From positions 277,684-341,683 of the forward strand of contig VZQC01008066.1 in the NCBI GenBank assembly GCA_009823505.1: a stretch of 64,000 nucleotides of DNA, read 5' to 3'. The notes under the pieces were generated by a model. That model searched no databases and was not told the DNA's origin. It saw only the letters and a program-made list of their open reading frames with translations. The position numbers and the translations under genes were made by a program. The DNA comes from Rhizomys pruinosus (Eukaryota; Chordata; Mammalia; Rodentia; Spalacidae). Positions 33,418 to 44,440 of this stretch are shown here, piece by piece. Positions within the stretch are counted from its first letter, which is position 1; each line of letters begins with the position of its first letter.

Positions 33418-34676
33418 GAGCAGAAGGAGCTGCAGACCCCGGAGCAGGGCAGAGGAGCTGGAGAACCCTCCCAGCAGGGCAGAGGAGCTGCAGACCCCCC
33501 CAGCAGGGCAGAGGAGCTGCAGACCTCCCCCCAGCAGGGCAGAGGAGCTGCAGACCCCCCCCCAGCAGGGCAGAGGAGCTGCAGCACCCCCCCAGCAGGG
33601 CAGAGGAGCTGCAGACCCCCCCCCAGCAGGGCAGAGGAGCTGCAGACCCCCCCCCCAGCAGGGCAGAGGAGCTGCAGACCCCCCCAGCAGGGCAGAGGAG
33701 CTGCCCGCGAGGCGCGACGCACCCCCCCCAGCAGGGCAGAGAAGCTGCAGACCCCGGAGCAGGGCAGAGGAGCTGGAGACCCCCCCCAGCAGGGCAGAGG
33801 AGCTGCAGACCCCCCCCAGCAGGGCAGAGGAGCTGCAGACACCCCCCCCCCAGCAGGGCAGAGGAGCTGCAGACCCCCCCAGCAGGGCAGAGGAGCTGCA
33901 GACCCCCCCAGCAGGGCAGAGGAGCTGCAGACACCCCCCCAGCAGGGCAGAGGACTGCAGACCCCCCCGAGCAGGGCAGAGGAGCTGGAGACCCCCCCAA
34001 GCAGGGCAGAGGAGCTGAGACACCCCCCCAGCAGGGCAGAGGCTGCAGACGCCCCGCAGAGGCAGAAGGACTGCAGACCGCCCCCCGCAGCAGGGCAGAG
34101 GAGCTGCAGAGCCCCCCCAGCAGGGCAGAGGAGCTGCAGACCCCCCCCCAGCAGGGCAGAGGACTGCAGACACCCCCCCAGCAGGCAGAGAAGCTGCAGA
34201 CCCCGAGCAGGGCAGAGGAGCTGGAGACCCCCCCAGCAGGGCAGAGGACTGCAGACCCCCCCCAGCAGGGCAGAGGAGCTGCAGACCCCCTCCCAGCAGG
34301 GCAGAGGAGCTGCAGACCACCCCCCAGCAGGGCAGAGGAGCTGCAGACACCCCCCCCAGCAGGGCAGAGGAGCTGCAGACCCCCCCCCCAGCAGGGCAGA
34401 GGAGCTGCAGACCCCCCAGCAGGGCAGAGAAGCTGCAGACCCCGGAGCAGGGCAGAGGAGCTGGGCAGGACCCAGAGCAGCAGAAGGAGCTGTAGACGGC
34501 CCCAAGCGGAGAGGAAGCTGTAGACGCCCCCAAGCAGGGCAGAGGAGCTGTAGACCCCCCCAAGCAGGGCAGAGGAGCTGTAGACCCCCCAAGCAAGGCA
34601 GAGGAGCTGCAGACACCCCCCCCCAGCAGGGCAGAGGAGCTGCAAGCACCCCCCCGTCCCCCCGAGCAGGGCAGAG
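33418..34676. repeat. GC-rich minisatellite, about 41 units of 26-38 bp
   Basis: The unit is 'gcagggcagaggagctgcag' followed by 'ac' and a C run of 4-10. Unit length varies mainly through the C run. A variant pair ('cagagaagctgcagacccc' then 'gagcagggcagaggagctgg') recurs at about 33730, 34181 and 34420, and similarly at the left edge (33418). Near 33705-33725 one unit holds a CpG-rich insert (cccgcgaggcgcgacgca). The right end drifts to 'gctgtagac' units. C runs every 30 nt give regularly spaced G runs on the minus strand. Long frames on both strands are by-products. Confidence 0.97.
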
Positions 34677-34689
34677 GCAATCTGTGTAG

Positions 34690-35700
34690 CTGACCTGCTC
34701 CTCATGTGACACCTGGCTCTGGGAGTCCCAGCCCCCCCCAGGGTGGAGAGACATTGCTGCAGCTGAAGCTGCCCAGTCTGTGGGCTTTGCTATGTCAGTT
34801 CTAGAAAAGTCTCCTTTCTCCAGTGGAGGGGCACTGAGGCTGGGATGCAACTTCCATGCTGGGCACAGAGGACCTTGGAGGCTGCTGTCTGCTCTTCAAT
34901 GGCTGTGGCACCCAGCAGCACACGCTGGGGCCAACCAAAGCTCTTACCCCTACATCAGACCGTGGACCCTTGAGGCAGACCATGTTGTAAGCTCCAAGAC
35001 CTAGCAGATAAGCCAACAATCGGCACAACTCGGGGAGCAGGGGACACCTGGTGATTTGTGGCAACCTCTGACAGAACAAGGTAAAGGAAATGACTGCCTG
35101 ACTGCCCCTGACCACCTGCTAGCCCACCACCCCTCGGCCTCTCATTTCTCTGTGAAGGGGGAATGAAGGCTCCTTCCTGGGTGGGTCTGGCTTGGCAAAC
35201 TGAAGGCTCCATGAGATGGGGAACCCAGTGATTCTGGGTGGAGTGGGTAGCAACATTTCCTCAGTTCTGGGGGTGACAAGCTCCCTCCTGCTGGGTGACT
35301 TGTGCAAGTAACTTACTTCTCTGACATAACTCACTTATCTTCTCAAATGGGATGAGATTGTTTGCCTCTTGGGCTTGCTGGAAGGTTTAAATGGCCTATC
35401 ACAGTCAGTACCCAGAGCCCTCTTGTTGCCTCTGGCTCGCTAACGCAGGTGGCACCTGGTACAGAGGTCCATCTGCCACGTACCCTCCTGGGAAGCCAGT
35501 TTCCCACAATGGCCACATGAGTCTGTTGTGTTTGAAGCATGACTAGTTTGAATGGAGAAGCACTCACATCATAAAATACACATGGTAGGTATGGACAACA
35601 TAGTCAAAGAATGTAACATGAATCATACATTATTTTAGTATTGACTATGTAATGAAGTTTATTTTATTATATATTAGGCTAAATAAAATACATTGAAATT
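34690..35700. other. Unique DNA, no gene seen
   Basis: No repeat or supported coding frame recognised. Confidence 0.4.
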
Positions 35701-35720
35701 AAGTTCCTCTGTTTCTTCTT

Positions 35721-35947
35721 GTTTTATTTTATTTTATTTATTTTTTTCATGTGTACGAATGTACTGTCTGCATGTAGGTTTGTGCACCCGTGTCATGCAA
35801 TGCCACAGAGGTCAGACGAGAGTATTGGATTCCCCTGGAACTGGAGTTAAAGACGGTTCTCAGCCGCCATGTGGGTGCTGGGATTCGAACCCTGGTCCTC
35901 TGCAAGGGCAGTCGGCACTCTTAACCGCTAGGCCATCTCTCCAGTCC
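35721..35947 (-). mobile_element. B2 SINE
   Basis: Reverse B2 from the T-rich tail, 'gaatgtactgtctgcatgta', to 'ggccatctctccagtccc'. Lacks the internal duplication seen in other young B2 copies. Confidence 0.95.
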
Positions 35948-35972
35948 CTTTTCTTGTTTTTAGATTGATGAA

Positions 35973-36245
35973 ATAGGTGTGTGTGCATGTGTGTGTGTAT
36001 GTGTGTATGTGTGCATATGTGTATGTGTGTGTATGTGTACGTGTGTGTATGTGTGTGTATGTGTGTGTGTATGTGTATGTGTGTGTGTATGTGTGTGTAT
36101 GTGTGTGTATGTGTGTGTATGTGTGTATGTGTGTATGTGTGTGTATTTGTGTATATGTGTTATGTGTATGTGTGTGTATATGTGTGTATGTGTATGTGTG
36201 TATGTGTGTATATGTGTGTTTATGTGTGTGTGTATGTGTGTGTAC
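35973..36245. repeat. Compound (TG)n/(TATG)n microsatellite
   Basis: About 270 nt of tgtg and tatg units with no fixed longer period. Cysteine/valine-rich frames in all three + frames are artefacts of the repeat. Confidence 0.95.
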
Positions 36246-36249
36246 TGTT

Positions 36250-37940
36250 AGAAGCAGCCCTACGGCTAGGAAAGGATCTTCAGGCGCCTTCTTGGCTGTC
36301 CCAGGAAAAGTGGCCTTTGGGCTTGCGGTAGCTCAGCTCTCTGCTCAGGTCTTCCTTCTCTCTTGTCCCTGAGTCTCCCTCTCCACCCCCCACTTTCCTT
36401 CTCAGGGCCTCAGAGTCATTCCCAGGAGCTGCCCTCCCCCAAGATAAGTGCAAGCCAGCTCCCAGCTGTGGGGATATAACGCTGTGTGGGAATTTTCCCG
36501 TCCTCACTTTCTCCCTTCCAGCCAACCCCAGGAATGTGGCTTCCTGGCCTTGGGCCCTGAGTCAGCTGCGAGGAATCCTCTTCCCTCTCAGGAGGTCTGG
36601 GTGACAGGCAGGCCCTGGGTGCTGAACATCAGGGATGCAGGGGAGATCCAGACCCACACAGTGGACCCAGCTCAGCATCATGCTAGCCAAACGGCTGCAG
36701 AAGCCCTGCCACGCTGCACCACGATTCTCTCACCTTGGTGTAGGGTAGGTGACAGTGGTTGAAAGACCTGAATTGAGTTGTAGCTGTGGGCCACATCCTT
36801 TGTCACTCAGCCAGTCTCGGAGGAGAAGCAGATGCAGAATTCACAGGCCAGATGGGAAGAGGCAGTGACTTGTGGTCCCTTTTCAGGCCTTGAACTGCTC
36901 ATGCTGATTTCAGCCCCTTCTCAGATGGAGACATCAAGGCTCCTTCAGGTGACATGACTTGCTGGAGCCCAGAGTCAGGGGTTGTTTTTCAGATCCCCTG
37001 TCTGTCCCCAGAGCCTGTGCTCTTTCTACCACAAACACCAGGAGAGCTTCAGGAGGAAATGGATCCAAAATGGTGACCAAGAACCATGAAATCTTGAGCC
37101 TTTGAAAGAAAACATCCAGCTAGACTTGGTGGCTTGTGAATGTAGTCCCAGCACCAGGAGGCTGTCCTGAGCTGGGCATGTGGGTGCAGGCACTTTCCTC
37201 AGCAGGGGATGCCAAGAAACTCTGAAGAGCAGACAAGGATGGGAGAGAGCTCCCTAAGAGGTATACTTTCCTGAGTGGTTTACCACTGTGGGCATCTGGG
37301 CACCCTTTGATCTGTGTGTAAAACACACATCACTATTGCTCCTTGAGGACTTGTGGGTGGGTAAGGGCCAACTGCTATCCCTTCTGACTGAGGAAGGCCA
37401 GGGGTGTTGAACCTCTGACCCTTCCCTGCAAGTCCTCTTGACTCTGGCCCAAGCCCTTGGATCCAGATGGGCACTTAGGCGGATGCTAGGCTGGAACAAC
37501 AAGGCATCTGTGGCGACAGCCTCAACTTAAGTAGAACCAAACTGTGTAAAGATGTGCATTACAGCTTCTCCCATATATAAATTTAGAAGTAACCTAGATT
37601 ACCAACAGAAAGAGGGGCCTGGCCTAGTAAATGATGGTGTGTGAAGATATGGGGCCTATATAGCTCCAAATGAAGACCGTTGCACCAGGGAAGAGTTGAG
37701 GAAGGAAGACTGGAGTATGGCCGTGCTCAGGAGCTCCGCCATGAAGGTCACGGCTGCGGGTTCCTCCAGAGCAGAATCTACATTAGATGGCTTCGCGTTC
37801 CAGTGGTGGGGCTGGCTGGGCAGGCTCAGAGTCTCACTGGCCAACACGAGGAGGGCAGGAAAGACCCACAGGCAGAGTGGAAGCTGCTGTTTGTAGGAGG
37901 CGGCAGTGTGTCTTTACTGATGAGGCCTCAACTCTGTTCT
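36250..37940. other. Mostly unique DNA, no gene seen
   Basis: A short B1-like piece lies at 37117-37165 ('agacttggtggcttgtgaat'). No exon supported by splice-site and frame together. Confidence 0.45.
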
Positions 37941-37956
37941 TTGTGCATATGTTTGT

Positions 37957-37990
<34 letters not shown>

Positions 37991-37996
37991 TGTGTA
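37957..37996. repeat. (GT)n microsatellite
   Basis: About 18 GT units with one 'tttg' interruption near the right end. Confidence 0.93.
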
Positions 37997-38099
37997 AACA
38001 TACAGAAGCTAGATGTAACATCAGATGTCTTCCTCAGTCCCTCTTCACTCTATTTATTTGTTTATTGTTTTTAGACTGGGTGGGGGATTTGTTTTGTTT

Positions 38100-38246
38100 A
38101 GTTTTGTTGTCATAATGAGGGTAAGGCCTCACCATGTAGTCCTGGCTGACCCGGAACTCACAAGGCTGGCCTTGAATTCACAGACATCTACTCGCCTCTG
38201 CTTCCCTCTGCCAGGATTAATGTCACAGGCTACCACACCTGGCCCC
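38100..38246 (-). mobile_element. Old B1 SINE
   Basis: Reverse, diverged B1: 'aaggcctcaccatgtagtcc', 'gcctctgcttccctctgcca', 'caggctaccacacctggccc'. Confidence 0.75.
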
Positions 38247-38309
38247 TAGTATTTTATTACTTTTTACATTTATTTTTTATTATTATTTTTTTAAATAGCA
38301 AGGTGCTTT

Positions 38310-38528
38310 TTTAATTTTTATTTATTTATGTCTATGAATGTACTGTCTGCATGTAGGTTTGTGCACCCATGTTGTGCGATGCCCGCGGAGGTCAGAAGAG
38401 GGTGTCAGATTTCCCTGGAACTGGAATTACAGACAGTTCTCAGCCGCCATGTGGGTGCTGGGGATCGAACCCAGGTCCTCTGCAAGAGCAGTCGGTGGTT
38501 TTAACTGCTAGGCCATCTCTCCAGCCCC
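38310..38528 (-). mobile_element. B2 SINE
   Basis: Reverse B2, 'tgaatgtactgtctgcatgt' to 'aggccatctctccagcccc', without internal duplication. Confidence 0.95.
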
Positions 38529-38740
38529 TTAAATTTATTTTATGTATTTGAGTGTTTTGCCTGCATGTATGTAAGTGCATCTATGTCATCCAATGCCCAT
38601 GGAGGCCGGAGAGGGCTTCAGATTCCCTCGAACTGGAGTTATGTATGATTGTTAGCTACCATGTACGTGCTGGGAACTGAACCTGGGTCCTCTGTAAGAA
38701 TAGCCAGTGTTCCTAACTGCTGAGCCATCTCTCCAGCCCC
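38529..38740 (-). mobile_element. B2 SINE (older)
   Basis: Second reverse B2 in tandem, 'tatttgagtgttttgcctgc' to 'gagccatctctccagcccc'. Confidence 0.94.
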
Positions 38741-38747
38741 TCCATCT

Positions 38748-38937
38748 TACTTTTTGAGACAGGGCTTACTAATTTGGCTAGACTAGCTGGCCAGGGAGCT
38801 CCAGAGATCTGCCTGTCTCTGCTCTACCCTCCCTCTGTCTCCCAATACTGGAATGACAGGCATGTGCTACAGTATGGGGGTCCTGAACTCATGCTTGTAT
38901 GTCAAACACTTGAGTAACTGAGCCATCTCCGGCCTCT
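38748..38937 (-). mobile_element. B4-like composite SINE
   Basis: Reverse B1 half ('tttttgagacagggcttact', 'tgtctcccaatactggaatg') plus reverse ID-like half ('cctgaactcatgcttgtatg', 'gagtaactgagccatctccg'). Confidence 0.75.
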
Positions 38938-38939
38938 CA

Positions 38940-41160
38940 GCTCTGCTCTTGAGTCTACCTTTACTATGCGGAGCCAGTCCAACCTAGACTGTCTAGAACA
39001 CTCCTTAAGTCTTCTCAGTGAGACTTTACATCAGCCACAACAACCCTGCCAGTGTTTGATGACTGAAAACCGTGGTTGAGCAGGGCTGACCACCGTAGGC
39101 CTCTGAGGATGCGGAACACAAGGCTCATGGGGACCTGAGTCTGGGCTCCCTGTGTGGCAGAGTGTGTGCTTGCTCGAGGCCACAGAGCCAAGCTTAAGGA
39201 GCTGGCAGCACTAAGCTGGTTCCATGTAGTCCGAGGCTTGCTCGTTTGGAGGCTTTGCATGCCAGCAAAGGTGAGGTGACCTGGCAGGGGCCTCTTCTCT
39301 CCTACGGCTCCATCTCCTGGGCGTGGGCCTGGACTGACACAGCACAGCCTCTCCCCTGTCCCTTCCTAGGCTTCCTGGGGCTGGGACAAGGCCAGACACA
39401 TGGAATCCATCAGTGACCTCGGTGTGACTGGCCATCAACCAGGCATTCCCTGGCTTGGCAGGAGCATCTTAGTGTAAGTGTGGGATTTACACGGCCTTCA
39501 ATCCCCTACCTAGTACTGACCTAGGCAAAGTAGGATGGGACTTAAGCTGTGATAGGCTGTGCTATGATGTTCCTCTCTGAGCCTCTGGCCTCTGCTACCT
39601 TTAACATGGCAAACGTATGATCATCCTATAACATAATACCATAATATGGGTGGTTTATAAACAAAATAATTTCTCTTGTGGTTTTGGTTTGGAGTTTGGC
39701 AGTCCAAGCTCAAGGTGTTGGCAGGTGGCTGGGAGGGCCTGCCTTCTTGCTTGTGACACCCTCTCACTTCGTCCTTACTCAGTGAAGGGGCTGGGTAGCT
39801 AGCTCTCTGGAATTTCTCTTCTAAGAGCACAAATACAATAGAACCTAATCACCTTTTAAAGGCTACACATCCTAAGACCACCTATCACCTTGAGGGGTGG
39901 GGGTTTCAGCATGGGAAATGAATGTCCCCTTCTCGGACAAGAGAGACCTGGGGATGGACCTCCATGATTGGTACGTAGATGAATGACGAAATGGATTGTG
40001 GGCATTGGTCTCTGGTGTGGTCTGGTAGATGGGTCTCAGTGATCTCCAATCCAGCCCTTCTGCAGATGAAGAATCTGTGCTGGGGAGGGAGAACTAGCAT
40101 AAGGCTGTTGGGGGAACAGAGGTAGCCAGGGCTGAAGCTGGCTGCCCAGCTCATAGCTCAGTGTCATACGTGCAAGACCAGCCTTGGAGACCTGGCAAAG
40201 CCAGCCTTAGAGACCTGGTTTCCTAGAACAGGGTGGCATGGGAACTAGAAGCTGGACCCTGCAGGGCCAGAGACAGGGACCTCAAAGAGGAGGGGACTTC
40301 AGGACAGGTGTCAGGCTGTATTCTGAGAGGAGGCAGCTGAGCCTGGGCTGGACCACTGGAGAAGAGCCACTCCTTATGCTGGGAGTGTGGCTGCCGAGGA
40401 TGCTGGCTGTGGTGGAAACCTTCTGGGCCAGAGCTTGGGTGGCCCTGGTCTGTCTGCGCACGATGCTTGGTGTAGCCTCAGCCCATTCTTTGTGCAGAGG
40501 CCGCTTCTCCCGTGCACCTTTCTCTTTCCTCTCTTCTTCCTTACTGCCTCTCTTTCCTCTGTGGAGTCTCTTCTTGGATTTGGGGCTTCCTGGATGTCTC
40601 TTCCCCAGCTCTTGGTGCCTTTTTGACTGTATTTCTTGTGTTTTTTTGGTTGTTTTTGTTATTGTGAGACCGGGTCTCATGTAACCCCGTATCTGCTGCT
40701 TTCTCTGCTCAGAGTCTCACCCTCCATCCTTCTCTGCCTGCTCCAGTGCCCCACACCCTACGGGCCCCTCCCTTCTCTCGTGCCACGTGGCCTTGTCTAC
40801 CTCTGGTAACAATTACCCTGGGCTGGAATGGAATCCTCCAGGACCCAGACAGAGCCACAGGCAGCACATGGGAACCAGATGGCTAACGGAGTCCTCAAGA
40901 AACTAGACAGTTTGGACATAGGGCCGGGTACCTGGAGAGGGTCTCTGCCTTACCGACATGCTCTGCTCACAGAACCAAGACCTGGGGCTGGGCCAGGCTC
41001 CCAGGACCAACGAGGACGGCCAGAGGCAGAGGCAAAGAGTGCCACCGAAGCCAGGACTTCAGGCCCCAAGTCACAGGATGCGGAAATCTCTACGCTCCAC
41101 CTCAGGGCTCCACGGCACCCCGAGACTTCTTAAGTCTGAATTTAAGCTCTGCTCCTAGGA
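38940..41160. other. Unique DNA, no gene seen
   Basis: Frames of 78-148 codons exist (for example 40238-40684 and 40828-41133) but show no recognisable domain and no supporting splice or codon pattern that I can judge by eye. Confidence 0.45.
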
Positions 41161-41164
41161 GTGG

Positions 41165-41262
41165 GAGGCAGACAGTCTGGGTTCCAGGCCAGCTCCTGCC
41201 CTTCCTGACTGTGTGACCTTGGACAAGCTACTGAACTCAGTATCTTTACCAGGCTCCCCACT
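41165..41262 (+). mobile_element. MIR-like ancient SINE
   Basis: 'gactgtgtgaccttggacaa' followed by 'gctactgaactcagtatctt' is the MIR core in forward orientation. Confidence 0.75.
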
Positions 41263-41507
41263 GCCTGCGTGAGTAGAGCTGAGCCAAGCATGAGTGTCCA
41301 ATTTTCTGTCCTCATTCAGCTTGGCTGAGCAGAGCCCCGGCTGAGCTAAAGGTCCACCTTGCTCCCTGACCTCTGGGTCCTTGCTGACCCCACCAGCAGG
41401 CCTCTTCTTACCCTCCTGCCGTGACTCTTCCAAGTTCATACCTTTATCCATTCATTTTTATTTTATTTTTGAAGTGTTTTCAATTGTTTTAGTTTGCTTT
41501 CAAGTGA

Positions 41508-41919
41508 TGTGTTTTAGTTTGCCTTCGATTGTTACAACAAAACACTCTGACCAATACCAACTTGGGGAGGAAAGGGTTTATTTAGCTCACATCTCCTGGG
41601 TCACAGTTCATCACTGAGGGAGCCCAAGGTAGGAACTCAGGGCAGGAACCTGGAGGCAGGAGCTGAAGCACAGGCCATGGAGGAAAGCTGCTTACTGGCT
41701 TGCTCCTCTGGCCCACACCCAGCCTGCTTTCTTATACATTACAGGATCACCTGCCCAGGGGTGGCACCACCCACAGTGCGCTAGGCCCTACCACATCCCT
41801 CAACAATCAAGAATATACCCCACAGACATGGTCACAGGCCAGTCCAATGGAGGAAGTTCCCCAACTGAGGATCCCTCAACCCAGGTGTGTCAAGTTGACA
41901 CTAAAGCTATCCAGCACAC
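41508..41919 (+). mobile_element. URR1-type non-autonomous hAT DNA transposon
   Basis: About 410 nt matching the rodent URR1 pattern: 'acttggggaggaaagggttt', 'ggcaggaacctggaggcagg', 'ggaaagctgcttactggctt', 'ggggtggcaccacccacagt', 'gtgtcaagttgacactaaag'. No transposase frame, as expected for this element. Confidence 0.85.
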
Positions 41920-41991
41920 CAGGGACTGAACTCAGGGCCCTGTGAATGTTAGGCAGGATCTCTAGCACTCGAATGCATCCATAGAACTTTT

Positions 41992-42234
41992 TTTTTTTAT
42001 TTAATTTTTATTTTATTTATGTGTATGAATGTACTGTCTGCATGCAAGTCTGTGCACCCGTGTCATGCAATGCCGCGGAGGTCAGAAGAGGGTGTCAGAT
42101 TCCCCGGAACTGGAGTTCTCCTGGATTTGGAGTTTCAGACGGTTCTCAGCCGCCATGTGGGTGCTGGGATCGAACCCGGGTCCTCTGTAAGAGCGGTCGG
42201 CACTCTTAACCGCTAGGCCATCTCTCCAGCCCCA
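41992..42234 (-). mobile_element. Young B2 SINE with target-site duplication
   Basis: Reverse B2 with internal duplication (about 42107-42138), flanked by a perfect 16-bp duplication 'catccatagaactttt' at 41976-41991 and 42235-42250. Confidence 0.97.
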
Positions 42235-42317
42235 CATCCATAGAACTTTTAAAAAAGTTTTTGCTTGAGACAAGTTCTCCTCAAGCTGCTCAGGGTAGCC
42301 TTGAGCTAACTTTCTTT

Positions 42318-42714
42318 CCTTTTTAACTGATAGAAAAAATGTGCATGAGTATTTTGCTGCATGTATATAAGCACATTCCTGCCGGGCATGGTGGCACATG
42401 CCTTTAATCCTAGCACTTGGGAGGCAGAGGCAGATGGATCTTTGTGAGTTCAAGGCCAGCCTGGTCTACAGAGTGAGTTCCAGGATAGCTGGGGCAACAG
42501 GGAGACCCTGTCTCGAAAAGACAAAAAAAACAAAAAGTGGAACCTATAAGTACATTCCTGTCATGCAAAGCCTTTGGAGGCCAGAAGATGATATTGGGTC
42601 CCTGAGTTAGAGTTACAGATGGTGGTTAGCTGCTGTGTGGGTGTTGGGAACTGAACTCAGGCCCTCTGCAAGAACAGCAAGTTCTCTTAACCATTCAGCC
42701 ATCTCTCTAGCCCC
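42318..42714 (-). mobile_element. B2 SINE interrupted by a B1
   Basis: The outer reverse B2 occupies 42318-42380 and 42545-42714 (to 'agccatctctctagcccc'). A young B1 sits inside it. Confidence 0.92.
42381..42544 (+). mobile_element. Young B1 inserted into a B2
   Basis: B1 from 'gccgggcatggtggcacatg' to 'gagaccctgtctcgaaaaga' with an A-rich tail. Target-site duplications 'tataagcacattcct' (42366-42380) and 'tataagtacattcct' (42545-42559) differ at one base. Confidence 0.96.
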
Positions 42715-42789
42715 TGGCCTTGAACTTTCTATCCTGCCTCAGCCACCTGGGGTTGTAGGCTGGTGCCACACAGCCTGGCTTTATCTGCC

Positions 42790-43200
42790 CTTTAATATGT
42801 CTGTGTCCTTGGTTGTCCCCTCTGTGGCCCCCTGAGCTCTTGGCATCATGAGGGCACTGAAGAGCTCCACATCTGGATCTCCAGCTCAGTCTCCCCCTGT
42901 TCTTCCTCATGTCCAGACAGTTCTTGGCTTTCATGCTTAACTGGTCCAAACCAGAACTCGTGATTTTCTCCTCCTTGTCAACAACTTCCCACTGTTCAGA
43001 CCAAGAACTTGGCAGCCACTCTGGAATTGTCTTTCTCTCACACCCCATATCCAAAATGTCAGCAAATCCTGTCAGCTTGCCCTTCAGAAACATAGTCAGG
43101 AGCCTCTCTGGGCAGCTGCTGTCATTAACTGACTGACAAAGCAGCTGTAGCTGGTCCTCTATTGCCACTGTTTCCATTTCCAGATTCCTGTGTGACACTT
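42790..43200. other. Unique DNA, no gene seen
   Basis: A minus-strand frame (42707-43198) overlaps the old B1 and has no recognised domain; not called. Confidence 0.4.
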
Positions 43201-43217
43201 TTAAAAAGCAAATTGTG

Positions 43218-43460
43218 GGGCTAGAGAGATAGCCTAGCGGTTAAGAGCGCCGACTGTTCTTGCAGAGGACCCGGGTTCGATCCCCAGCACCCACATGGCG
43301 GCTAAGAACCGTCTGTAACTCCAATTCCAGGAGAGCTCCAGTTCCAGGGGAATCTGAGACCCTCTTCTGACCTCCACGGCATTGCACAACACAGGTGCAC
43401 AAACCTACATGCAGACAGTACATTCATACACATAGCAAATAAATAAATTAAAAAAAATTT
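43218..43460 (+). mobile_element. Young B2 SINE with target-site duplication
   Basis: Full-length B2 with internal duplication (about 43317-43352), flanked by a perfect 15-bp duplication 'aaaaagcaaattgtg' at 43203-43217 and 43461-43475. Confidence 0.97.
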
Positions 43461-43475
43461 AAAAAGCAAATTGTG

Positions 43476-43672
43476 AGCTGGGGATATAGCTGTTGGTAGG
43501 TGCTTGCCCAGCATGGACAGGGTCCTGGGCTTGTCCCTAACACTACATAAGCTAGTATGGTGCTCCATGCCTGTAATCCCAGAACTCAGGAGGTGAGGAC
43601 AGGAGAATCGGAAATTCAAGGTCATCTTGTTTGAGGCCAGCCTGGGCTACAAGAGACCCTGTCTCAAAAACA
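43476..43672 (+). mobile_element. B4-like composite SINE
   Basis: ID-like 5' half ('agctggggatatagctgttg', 'gtgcttgcccagcatggaca') followed by a B1-like 3' half ('ccatgcctgtaatcccagaa', 'gcctgggctacaagagaccc'). Confidence 0.8.
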
Positions 43673-43924
43673 AAACCAAAGGAAAATGTGATAGTTACTC
43701 AGCTATATGCATTTCTCAGAACTCACTACAAAGTTATGTTTTATGTAAATTATATGTTAATTAAAAATGGAACCAAAAGGAGGATCAGATCCCAGCACTC
43801 TCCCTCACAGCTCCACGTGGAGGCTCCATCTCCATACAGAGGCTGGTAAGGCCCCTGTCAGCATCCTGCAAAGTCTCTGAACTTTCAGTAGGTCAGGAAA
43901 TGAACTTGAAATTGTGGCCAACTG

Positions 43925-44170
43925 TTTTATTTTTTTTAATTTTTTGTATGTATATGAGTGTTTCCTGCATGTATGTATATGAGTGTTTCCTGCATGTATG
44001 TAAGTGTCCCACATGTGTGCAGTGTCCATGGAGGCCAGAAGGGGGCATTGGGTCCCCTGGAACTGGAGTTACTAGTGGTTATTAGCCACTATATGGGTGC
44101 TGAGAACCAAACCTGAGTCCTTTGCAAGAACAGCTGGTGTTTTTAACCACCAAGCCATCTCTCTAGCTCC
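43925..44170 (-). mobile_element. B2 SINE with local duplication
   Basis: Reverse B2; 'gtatgtatatgagtgtttcc' plus 'tgcat' occurs twice in tandem at 43947-43997. Ends 'aagccatctctctagctcc'. Confidence 0.9.
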
Positions 44171-44172
44171 AT

Positions 44173-44290
44173 TTTATTTTAATTTTGAGATAGTCTTACA
44201 ATAAAAGCCCAGGCTGGCCTCAAACTCATAATTTCCTGCCACAGTCTCTTGAGTGCTACCACTAAGGTACATCACCATGCCTGGTTTCAA
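44173..44290 (-). mobile_element. Old B1 SINE
   Basis: Reverse: 'aagcccaggctggcctcaaa', 'gagtgctaccactaaggtac', 'atcaccatgcctggttt'. Confidence 0.75.
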
Positions 44291-44316
44291 GGTCATTGCC
44301 AACACTATTTCTTATT

Positions 44317-44440
44317 TTGTTTTGTTTGGCTTGAGATGGGAGGGGTCTCACATTGTAGCCTAGGCTGTTCTCAAACTCAAAATAATCCTCCTGCTTTATC
44401 TTAGTCTTTCAACCACTAGGATCAAACATGTGAGCCAGCA
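44317..44440 (-). mobile_element. Old B1 SINE
   Basis: Reverse: 'cattgtagcctaggctgttc', 'aataatcctcctgctttatc'. Diverged. Confidence 0.6.

Larger units (their letters stand above)
42258..42785 (-). mobile_element. Old B1 split by nested SINEs
   Basis: Reverse B1 pieces at about 42258-42308 ('ttgagacaagttctcctcaa ... agccttgagctaac') and 42716-42785 ('ggccttgaactttctatcct ... ccacacagcctggctt') flank a B2 that itself contains a B1. The repeated 'ccttgagctaactttct' / 'ccttgaactttct' is probably the old target site. Confidence 0.7.

Noticed and set aside
33418..34676. CRISPR-like array of 20-22 nt repeats with spacers
   Set aside because: The 'spacers' are C runs, not unique sequences, and the genome is mammalian. 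It is a minisatellite.
33286..34850. Open frames of 438-489 codons on both strands, rich in Pro/Gln/Arg or Ser/Ala/Leu/Gly
   Set aside because: They are translations of the minisatellite, open in several frames at once. No start context, domain or flanking exon supports a protein.
36486..36500. NF-kappaB-like site 'gggaattttccc'
   Set aside because: It is one base longer than the usual 10-bp site and stands alone in DNA with no supported promoter.
40238..41133. 148- and 101-codon frames as candidate exons
   Set aside because: No domain or repeat of family motifs is visible, opposite-strand frames of similar length overlap, and no convincing splice pattern was seen.
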